This document shows positions 1 to 5,570 of a stretch of DNA of 7,042 nt, one piece after another. The DNA comes from an uncultured Collinsella sp. Lineage in GTDB: Bacteria; Actinomycetota; Coriobacteriia; Coriobacteriales; Coriobacteriaceae. A model generated the notes under the pieces. It searched no databases, was not told the origin of the DNA, and saw nothing but the letters and a program-made list of their open reading frames with translations. Positions within the stretch are counted from its first letter, which is position 1, and each line of letters opens with the position of its first letter. Location of the stretch: contig CATZRJ010000067.1 in assembly GCA_958423535.1 (NCBI GenBank), positions 1-7,042 of the forward strand, written 5' to 3'. The position numbers were made by a program, and so were the translations under genes.

Positions 1-724
1 GCAGATAGAGTACGCGGACCCAGACGTTGTGCGGGCGCACGGCCTCGGCGACGGCGCGCAGCAGATGCGCCAGATTGCGCGGCGAGCCCTCAGCGACGTC
101 CTCGTCGGCAAAGTCGGTACCCCAAATGCCCGTGTCCTGGCCGATCAACACGATCTCGCGCACACCGCCGGCAACCAGGTCGCGAACCTCGGAGATAATG
201 CTTTCGGCATTGCGCGAATGATAGCGACCGCGAATGTAGGGGATCATGCAGAAGCTGCAAAAACGATTGCAACCATCGGAGATCTTGACGTAGGCAACGG
301 CACCCTCAACGGTACGCTTGACCTGCGGGATATAGGCAGCGATCTCGCGCTCCACACCAAGAACGTCGTCGATGACAGAGACGATACCGTCTTCCTCATC
401 GGCCTTAACAAAGGCCGCGACCTCGGGAAGCTCGTCGGGCAGGTCATCGCCGTAACGAGACGGCACGCAACCGCACATGACGATGGGGCAGGCGCGAACG
501 CCGTCCTGCACCTCGTTAGCGAGCTCGAGCGTGGTCTCGATGCTCTCGGACGTCGCCGACGCAAGAAACGAGCACGTGTTGACGATAGCGATATCGGCAT
601 CCTGCGGATCGAATGCCTCCTCATAGCCCGCGGCGGTCAGCAGCGAACGCATGCGGTCGGTATCGACCTCGTTCTTAGCGCAGCCAAGCGTGATGTAGAG
701 TACGGAACCCAACGGAGTATCCAT
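1..724 (-). CDS. rimO: RimO, ribosomal protein S12 methylthiotransferase (partial, N-terminal half)
   Basis: A radical-SAM enzyme that adds a methylthio group to the conserved Asp of ribosomal protein S12 (family knowledge). The reading frame runs from ATG at 724 and leaves the window after 241 residues, about half of the usual 430-450. The N-terminal methylthiotransferase domain shows ITLGCAKNEVD (residues 11-21), VNTCSF (48-53) and CGCVPSRY (84-91), so C15, C51 and C86 are the likely auxiliary-cluster ligands. The radical-SAM signature DGCNRFCSFCMIP (150-162) supplies C152, C156 and C159, followed by GRYHSR. The KNEVD motif, IGQDTGIWG (194-202) and the closing WVRVLYL fit RimO rather than the tRNA enzyme MiaB, whose signature reads GCQMN. 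It lies 26 bases after yajQ and is probably in the same transcript. The C-terminal part of the SAM domain and the TRAM domain lie outside the window, so intactness cannot be judged. Confidence 0.95.
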   Translation of the reverse strand, partial: MDTPLGSVLYITLGCAKNEVDTDRMRSLLTAAGYEEAFDPQDADIAIVNTCSFLASATSESIETTLELANEVQDGVRACPIVMCGCVPSRYGDDLPDELPEVAAFVKADEEDGIVSVIDDVLGVEREIAAYIPQVKRTVEGAVAYVKISDGCNRFCSFCMIPYIRGRYHSRNAESIISEVRDLVAGGVREIVLIGQDTGIWGTDFADEDVAEGSPRNLAHLLRAVAEAVRPHNVWVRVLYL

Positions 725-736
725 GTTGGAGAACGG

Positions 737-742
737 TCCTTT
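737..742 (-). promoter_or_regulatory. Ribosome binding site of rimO
   Basis: AAAGGA on the minus strand lies 12 bases upstream of the rimO ATG at 724, a slightly long spacing. It is the only purine-rich match in the 26-base gap after yajQ. The gap shows no hairpin followed by a T run and no clear -10 or -35, so it reads as an intra-operon spacer. An 8-base string, CGAAAGGA, is shared with the site in front of yajQ. Confidence 0.6.
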
Positions 743-750
743 CGAGTAAA

Positions 751-1248
751 TTAGCGGTAGTTGGTAAACTGCAGCGGCTGACCGTAGTCCTGGTCGCGCA
801 GGAACTGGATCACCGTCTGAAGCGCGTCCTTAGAAGCCGAGGAAACGCGCAGCTTATCGGCCTCGATGGTCACCTTGACCTTGAGCTTTTGATTCTTGAT
901 GTCCTTATTGATCTTCTTGGCGGTCGCCTGGTCGATGCCCTCGACGATATGGCCGAGCACGCGCACGGTACCGCCCGAAGCCGCCTGCGGCGCGTCCCAG
1001 GAGACAGCCTTGAGGTCGATGCCGCGCTTGATGAGCTTAGAGCTCAGCACGTCGATGATCTGCTTGGAGACGAAATCGGCCGGTGCATTGATTGTAAAGA
1101 GCTTGTCGCCCTTCGAAAGCTCGATGGTGGCGCCAGAGTCCTTGAGGTCATAGCGCTGAGAGATCTCGCGAGTGGTCTGCTGGAAAGCGTTATCGACCTC
1201 CTGCATATTGACCTCGGACACAACGTCGAAGCTGGAATCTTTAGCCAT
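751..1248 (-). CDS. yajQ: YajQ family nucleotide-binding protein (UPF0234)
   Basis: A complete small cytoplasmic protein of 165 residues, the normal size for the YajQ/UPF0234 family. Family landmarks are visible: SFDVVSEVNMQEVDNA at the N-terminus (6-21), RYDLKDSGATIEL (32-44), KRGIDLKAVSW (74-84), an AKKINKDIKNQKLKVKVTI block (110-128), and the nearly invariant C-terminal PLQFTNYR (158-165). The fold is two ferredoxin-like domains. Family members bind nucleotides or RNA, and a Xanthomonas homologue has been reported as a cyclic-di-GMP receptor; whether this one binds that ligand cannot be read from sequence. The ATG at 1248 has a good AAAGGA site upstream and no competing in-frame start gives the family N-terminus. 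It sits 26 bases after the RodZ-like gene and 26 bases before rimO, with no terminator on either side, so it is probably co-transcribed with both. The family identification is firm; the cellular role is not. Confidence 0.95.
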   Translation of the reverse strand: MAKDSSFDVVSEVNMQEVDNAFQQTTREISQRYDLKDSGATIELSKGDKLFTINAPADFVSKQIIDVLSSKLIKRGIDLKAVSWDAPQAASGGTVRVLGHIVEGIDQATAKKINKDIKNQKLKVKVTIEADKLRVSSASKDALQTVIQFLRDQDYGQPLQFTNYR

Positions 1249-1254
1249 GGTTCT

Positions 1255-1260
1255 TCCTTT
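1255..1260 (-). promoter_or_regulatory. Ribosome binding site of yajQ
   Basis: AAAGGA, continuing as AAAGGAAG, lies 6 bases upstream of the yajQ ATG at 1248. This is well placed and fixes the start. The rest of the 26-base gap (1249-1274) holds a short C run but no terminator-like hairpin and no recognisable promoter. Confidence 0.75.
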
Positions 1261-1274
1261 CGGTACGGGGAGCC

Positions 1275-2789
1275 TTAGTGGCTGTCGTACGAATTGTCAT
1301 CTGAATCGTTTGCTGCCTGACCGTCGGATGCCGTGTCGGTGCCGTCGGCAGACTGAGCATCGGCGCCGTCGGCAGACTGGGCGTCGGCGCCGTCGACAGC
1401 ATCGGTGCCGTCGGTACTCTCGCCGTCCTCGGAGTCTGTGGTCTCCTTCTTGGGAACGGTAATGGTCACGCGCGCCACGCCCGATGTCTTGGTGTCATAG
1501 CGAACCTTTTCGCCGTTCTTGGTAACCGTGACATCGGAGGGCTTGGACGTGGTGATCTCGATCGAGGACTCAGGCGTGTACTCCTGCTCAAAGGGGCCGG
1601 TCGCCTGGGCGCCGTAGACCGATTTACCGTCGACCTTGACCTCAATCCAGGCGGTCTTGCCCTTGGCAACGGAAACCTTGACCTTAATGACCTCGTCCTC
1701 TTCCTTTTTTACCGTCGCCTTGGCGGCATCGGAATCGGCAGAATCCGTCGCATCGTCGGTGCCTTCATCCTCGTCAACGGATTCGGTCTTCTTGGAAGAC
1801 TTCTTGGTCGTCGTCTTAGTGGCCGCGGGCGTCTCGGGCGTCGACTCGGGTGCAGAAGAGCCGCAGCCACGCAGGAGGACCACGATGAGCAAAATCAGCA
1901 AAAGTGCCACGGCACCGATGCCGGCGTAGATGATGCGCGGATCGAGTCCATTGTTCTGGGGAGCACGTCCACCGCCGCGCCCGCGATTGGAGCCGCCACG
2001 ACCATTCCCCTGCGGCATACGGCCGCGACCGCTATCGGGACGACCACGATAGCCGCCCTGGCGCTGCGAGCCACGCTGGCCCGAACGCGGCGCAAGCTCA
2101 CCACGGTTCTGATAGCCACGCTGTCCAGAGTGAGGCGCCGAAGAGCGCTGCCCGTAAGGCTGCGATTGCGAACGGAGGCGCGGCGTCACCTGCGTGGTAT
2201 CGGCGTCGGCGTAACCACCGCGGGAACGCCCGGCAGAAACTCCGCGATAACCACGACCGGAGTAGCCTCCGTCGCCGTAACCGGCGCGAGGATCGCGACT
2301 CAACCCGCGAGCGGCGGGAAGCGCACGGTCATCCGGCATGGGCGTACTGCGAAAGCGATCTCGCTGAGAACGAATCTCCTCGCTGGAGCCCGTCTCGGTG
2401 ATGTAGCCCGCCTGCGGAGGACGTTGACCGTATCGCGTCGAGCGACCACCCTGAACCATCAGAAAGCGTCCGTTATCGACCGACGAACGCGAGTTAACGT
2501 AGCCGGCAGCATCCTGAAAACGACCGCCCTGCTGCGAGGTCTCGCGCTCGTATGCCATGAGGTCATCAAAATAAGCGTTGACGACCTCGCGCGGGTTAAG
2601 TCCCAAAAAGCGAGCGTAGCTCGAAATCATGCCCTGCGCATAGCCACGCGGGGGCATCGATGCAAAGTTACCGGTCTCGAAAAACTCGATGATCTGCGGC
2701 CTGATTTTGATGGTGTTGGCGACCTGCTGGATGGAAAGGCCCATCCGGCGACGCTGCTCGAGCAGCATGTCACCAAAGCGTGCAGCCAT
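1275..2789 (-). CDS. RodZ-like membrane protein: N-terminal HTH, RG-rich linker, one TM helix, DUF4115-like outer domain
   Basis: A 504-residue protein with RodZ architecture. Residues 5-75 form a RodZ-type helix-turn-helix (LSIQQVANTIKIRP, then MPPRGYAQGMISSYARFLGL), the domain that in known RodZ contacts MreB and the cell-shape machinery. Residues about 110-280 are a disordered linker very rich in Arg, Gly, Gln, Ser and Tyr. One transmembrane helix spans about 286-306, just after basic DPR, giving an N-in, C-out topology. An S/T/K/D/E-rich spacer (310-365) leads to a beta-rich DUF4115-like domain (about 366-446) with AWIEVKVDGKSVY and VTKNGEKV. The tail (447-504) is acidic and contains a tandem repeat. 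E. coli RodZ has about 340 residues, so the linker and tail enlarge this one. The ATG overlaps the ftsK stop and has a strong GGAGGA site. The organisation is clear; a role in cell shape or division is inferred from family and from ftsK next door. Without proof of an MreB partner I give no symbol. Confidence 0.88.
   Translation of the reverse strand: MAARFGDMLLEQRRRMGLSIQQVANTIKIRPQIIEFFETGNFASMPPRGYAQGMISSYARFLGLNPREVVNAYFDDLMAYERETSQQGGRFQDAAGYVNSRSSVDNGRFLMVQGGRSTRYGQRPPQAGYITETGSSEEIRSQRDRFRSTPMPDDRALPAARGLSRDPRAGYGDGGYSGRGYRGVSAGRSRGGYADADTTQVTPRLRSQSQPYGQRSSAPHSGQRGYQNRGELAPRSGQRGSQRQGGYRGRPDSGRGRMPQGNGRGGSNRGRGGGRAPQNNGLDPRIIYAGIGAVALLLILLIVVLLRGCGSSAPESTPETPAATKTTTKKSSKKTESVDEDEGTDDATDSADSDAAKATVKKEEDEVIKVKVSVAKGKTAWIEVKVDGKSVYGAQATGPFEQEYTPESSIEITTSKPSDVTVTKNGEKVRYDTKTSGVARVTITVPKKETTDSEDGESTDGTDAVDGADAQSADGADAQSADGTDTASDGQAANDSDDNSYDSH
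1341..1388 (-). repeat. Two tandem 24-bp coding repeats in the acidic tail of the RodZ-like gene
   Basis: Two adjacent 24-base units (1341-1364 and 1365-1388) differ at only two positions. A degenerate third copy, shortened and diverged, follows at about 1389-1406. On the coding strand they encode two copies of the octapeptide ADAQSADG (residues 468-483), flanked by related GTD and DGTD pieces. The unit is a multiple of three, so copy number can change without breaking the frame. It lies in the extracytoplasmic acidic tail, beyond the DUF4115-like domain. Confidence 0.85.
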
Positions 2790-2800
2790 CAGAATCCTCC
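2787..2800 (-). promoter_or_regulatory. Coupled stop/start (TGATG) and ribosome binding site of the RodZ-like gene
   Basis: The ftsK stop TGA (2791-2789) shares its A with the ATG of the RodZ-like gene (2789-2787), giving TGATG. A strong GGAGGA (2800-2795) lies 5 bases ahead of the ATG, inside the codons for the final GGF of FtsK. This arrangement is typical of translational coupling, in which ribosomes ending ftsK restart on the next gene, and it fixes the downstream start. Confidence 0.85.
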
Positions 2801-5569
2801 AAACTCACGATCTTCACGTGCCATCTCGGCGTCGACAGACTCCAGCGCGGCAAGCCCCTCCTCGTCCAGCAGGACCTCGCGCGGCTTGGAACCGTCGGGC
2901 GGGCCGACGACACCCTTTTCTTCCAGCATGTCCATAATACGCCCGGCGCGCGCATAGCCAACCTTGAGGCGGCGTTGCAGGCCAGATGTGGAGCCCAGCT
3001 GCGATTCCACCACAATATGGGCGGCTTCCCAGATAAGCGGATCGTCATCCTGCGGCTCGGCAACGCCCGTGCGAACAATGCCGCCGCCACCAGCCATGGA
3101 CATGGAGGCGGGCGCCACGGCGGACAGAATCTCCTCGTGATAGTCGGGCTCGCTTTGCGACTTAACGAACTCGACGATCTCGTTGATCTCGTCGTCCGAG
3201 ACAAAACAGCCCTGGATACGGCGGGGCTTGCCCCAGTCGACCTTGGAGAACAGCATATCGCCCAAACCGGTGAGCTTTTCGGCGCCCATCTGGTCGATAA
3301 TGACGCGGGAATCGATGCCCGTAGCCACGTTAAAGGCGATACGGTTGGTGATGTTGGCCTTAATGAGGCCCGTCACCACGTTGGAGCTGGGGCGCTGCGT
3401 AGCCACGATAAGGTGAATACCGGCGGCACGGCCCAGCTGGGCGATACGGACGATCGAGGCCTCGACATCCTTGCCGGCGACCATCATCAGGTCCGAAAGC
3501 TCGTCGATGATGATGACCAGATAGGGCATCTTTTGCGGCGGGTTATCGTAATGCTCAAACTCGCCGGCGGCCTGCTTTTCGTTGTAGGTCGAGATCTTGC
3601 GAACGTTGAGGCGCTCGAAGACCTTCAGGCGACGCTCCATCTCGGACACGGCCCACTGCAGTGCACTGGCCGCCTGCTTGGGCTCGGTCACCACGGGTAC
3701 GTAGAGATGCGGCAGACCGTTATAGCCCGCAAGCTCGACGCGCTTGGGGTCGACCATGATCAGGCGAACATCCTCGGGAAGAGCGCGCATGAGCAGGGTC
3801 GTGATGATGGAGTTGATCATGACCGACTTACCCGAACCGGTGGTGCCGGCGATCAGCAGGTGGGGCATCTTGGCGAGGTCGGCGACAACCGGCGTGCCCT
3901 CGGCATCGCGACCGATGGCCAGCTCAAGCGGACCGCCCTTCACATAGGGAAGCACGTCGCCCAGGTTGACGTTCTGACGCTTGCGATTGGGAATCTCGAT
4001 ACCAACGAGCGAGGTGCCGGGAATCGGCGCAAAAATGCGCACCGACTGGGCGGCAAGCGAAAGCGCGATATCGTCCTCGAGGCTCGAGATCTTGCTCACG
4101 CGCTCGCCCTCACCGGGCTGCAGCTTAAAGGTCGTGACCGTGGGGCCGGCAATCCAGCCGACGACGCGGGCGCTACGGCCAAACTCAAGCAAGGTGGACT
4201 GCAACGATTCGGCAGTCTGTTCCAGCTCCTTATCAGAAGACGCGGAGGACGCCGACTGAGGGTTGGCGTGCAGGATTTCGAGCGGCGGGAGTTTGAGGCC
4301 GTCTTCTTGTTCGCCCTCGGTATCGGCAGCGGTGCCATCCGCTCCTCCATCGCCGGCTGCAACAGGAGCAGCAGAAGCCGTAGAGCTGGAGGCATCGGCA
4401 ACCTTGGGATGCTTTAGGAAGTCGGGAATCTGCGGAGCTGCCGAAACGGGATTCACGGCAAATGGCGGTTCCGACTCGTCAGCCTTGTCCGGGTCGTCTT
4501 CCATCGAAAACTGTCCGGTGACCTGTCCCGCCTTGGCACGGCGACGCGGCAGCAAGGTTGTCTTGGCGGTCTCGAGCGGAGTCTCGTCGTCCTCGTCATC
4601 GCCCTCGGTGAGTTCGATTTCGCTATCGGACCAAGACGGGTCGGGCTCGCTCGTGTTGAGCTTGGGCGCGGCCTTGCCCTTCTTGGCATGGCGACGCGGC
4701 AGCAGCGTGGTCTTCGCTCGCTCGGCCTCCACGGCCTCGGAAACGTCGACAAACGGGTCATCGTCCTCGTCGTCATCCAAAACCGAATCGACATCGCCAC
4801 CCATGACCGTGGTCACGGCGGCGTCAGTTCCCTTCTGGCGCAGGATGCTCAGGTGCGGACGGGCGACGCCGGGAACCGACAGGGCCTCTTCGTCGCCCCA
4901 CGGGCTAGCATTGACATCGGCACGACGACGCTCGGCAAAATCGGCAGCGCGATCGCGTGCGGACCGCAAAACGCCGCCCACCGAAAAGCCAATAATGACC
5001 AGGCCAACGACGACAAGCCCCAACAAGACAACCATAGCAATAGGTTTGCCCAGGGCGTTTTGCAAGGTACTTGCGATAAAGGCGCCAATGTAGCCGCCCG
5101 ACGCGGAAAGGTTCTGCGGCGTAAACATGAGGTCGCACGAGTCGGTCGTACCCGGCACCATCAGCGACAGGATGGAAACAATGGCCACAAAGACCACGGC
5201 ACCGCCCGCAACCGAGCGAATGTTGAGCGGCGAGTCCTCACCCAAAAAGAGCGTGGCGGCAAACAGCAAGATGACGATCGGCAGCACGTAGGCGCCCAGG
5301 CCAAAGCCAAGGTGGTAGAAACCGGCAACCGCAGCTGTCACGGGTGCCGTTGCCGGCGAAATCACCGCAATGAAGGACGCAATAGCCAAAACGGCAATGA
5401 TCACGCCGGCGATATCGCGATTGGCCGAAGGCTCGACCAGGGGCTCGAACTCATCGAACTCGGACTCGTGGCCCTTATTGGCACGCAGATGGGAACCGGC
5501 ACCCTTTGCAGATGCCGGTTGGTTGTTGGCCTTATTGCCTTTGGCGTTTTGTGCAGATCCGCGCGCCAA
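2789..5569 (-). CDS. ftsK: FtsK/SpoIIIE family DNA translocase
   Basis: A membrane-anchored, septum-located ATPase that pumps double-stranded DNA so that chromosomes clear the closing septum and, in most bacteria, activates Xer recombination at dif. It has 926 residues. Residues 1-50 are a hydrophilic leader. About four transmembrane segments lie between 52 and 202, followed by a long acidic, low-complexity linker (about 203-430). The alpha/beta motor contains Walker A GTTGSGKS (575-582), DPKRVEL (607-613), Walker B VIIIDE (685-690, with D689 and E690) and ATQRPSSNVVTG (723-734). The C-terminal winged-helix gamma domain (about 842-900, with GYARAGRIMDMLEEKGVVGP) reads polar DNA sequences in the family. 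All key motor residues are present. The start is TTG at 5569: the frame has no ATG or GTG between the upstream stop and this codon, and GGAGG lies 6 bases ahead. It begins one base after the rnj stop and overlaps the RodZ-like start. Confidence 0.97.
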   Translation of the reverse strand: MARGSAQNAKGNKANNQPASAKGAGSHLRANKGHESEFDEFEPLVEPSANRDIAGVIIAVLAIASFIAVISPATAPVTAAVAGFYHLGFGLGAYVLPIVILLFAATLFLGEDSPLNIRSVAGGAVVFVAIVSILSLMVPGTTDSCDLMFTPQNLSASGGYIGAFIASTLQNALGKPIAMVVLLGLVVVGLVIIGFSVGGVLRSARDRAADFAERRRADVNASPWGDEEALSVPGVARPHLSILRQKGTDAAVTTVMGGDVDSVLDDDEDDDPFVDVSEAVEAERAKTTLLPRRHAKKGKAAPKLNTSEPDPSWSDSEIELTEGDDEDDETPLETAKTTLLPRRRAKAGQVTGQFSMEDDPDKADESEPPFAVNPVSAAPQIPDFLKHPKVADASSSTASAAPVAAGDGGADGTAADTEGEQEDGLKLPPLEILHANPQSASSASSDKELEQTAESLQSTLLEFGRSARVVGWIAGPTVTTFKLQPGEGERVSKISSLEDDIALSLAAQSVRIFAPIPGTSLVGIEIPNRKRQNVNLGDVLPYVKGGPLELAIGRDAEGTPVVADLAKMPHLLIAGTTGSGKSVMINSIITTLLMRALPEDVRLIMVDPKRVELAGYNGLPHLYVPVVTEPKQAASALQWAVSEMERRLKVFERLNVRKISTYNEKQAAGEFEHYDNPPQKMPYLVIIIDELSDLMMVAGKDVEASIVRIAQLGRAAGIHLIVATQRPSSNVVTGLIKANITNRIAFNVATGIDSRVIIDQMGAEKLTGLGDMLFSKVDWGKPRRIQGCFVSDDEINEIVEFVKSQSEPDYHEEILSAVAPASMSMAGGGGIVRTGVAEPQDDDPLIWEAAHIVVESQLGSTSGLQRRLKVGYARAGRIMDMLEEKGVVGPPDGSKPREVLLDEEGLAALESVDAEMAREDREFGGF
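4526..4567 (-). repeat. FtsK linker motif, copy 2 (AKTTLLPRRRAKAG)
   Basis: This stretch encodes AKTTLLPRRRAKAG, residues 335-348 of FtsK. It is the second copy of a basic-hydrophobic motif; the first lies exactly 50 codons earlier in the protein (4676-4717). The motif stands out as basic against strongly acidic flanks (GDDEDDE before it, MEDDPDKADESE after it). The DNA is nearly as well conserved as the protein between copies, which suggests an internal duplication or selection on a short binding motif. Confidence 0.7.
4676..4717 (-). repeat. FtsK linker motif, copy 1 (AKTTLLPRRHAKKG)
   Basis: This stretch encodes AKTTLLPRRHAKKG, residues 285-298 of FtsK, in the disordered linker between the membrane segments and the motor. 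It matches copy 2 at 12 of 14 positions. An acidic run (DDDEDDDP, about 265-272) precedes it, so both copies have the same layout: acidic patch, then TTLLPRR, then a basic end. Confidence 0.7.
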
Positions 5570-5570
5570 A

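Noticed and set aside
29..754. A 241-codon plus-strand frame near the left edge
   Set aside because: It is the complement of rimO, whose minus-strand frame shows the full methylthiotransferase and radical-SAM motifs. The plus-strand product matches nothing.
1249..1274. Possible promoter or terminator between the RodZ-like gene and yajQ
   Set aside because: The 26 bases hold a ribosome site and a short C run but no stem-loop with a T tract and no plausible -10/-35 pair.
1341..1406. Tandem repeats considered as a CRISPR array or iteron origin
   Set aside because: Units are directly adjacent with no spacers, in frame inside a coding region, and only two to three copies exist.
1854..1871. Possible lipobox after the membrane helix of the RodZ-like protein (LLRGCGSS)
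   Set aside because: Arg sits where a small or hydrophobic residue is needed, the helix is internal rather than N-terminal, and the protein has the normal RodZ topology. The Cys is more likely ordinary.
2130..2957. A 275-codon plus-strand frame, and others at 4263-5093 and 4688-5584
   Set aside because: All are antisense to low-complexity parts of the RodZ-like gene and ftsK, where biased composition removes stop codons. No family motifs are visible.
2780..4417. A 545-codon open frame on the plus strand, opposite ftsK
   Set aside because: It lies wholly antisense to the conserved FtsK motor, shows no recognisable domain, is rich in H, G, D and R as expected from the complement of GC-rich codons, and has no good ribosome site. 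It is a shadow frame.
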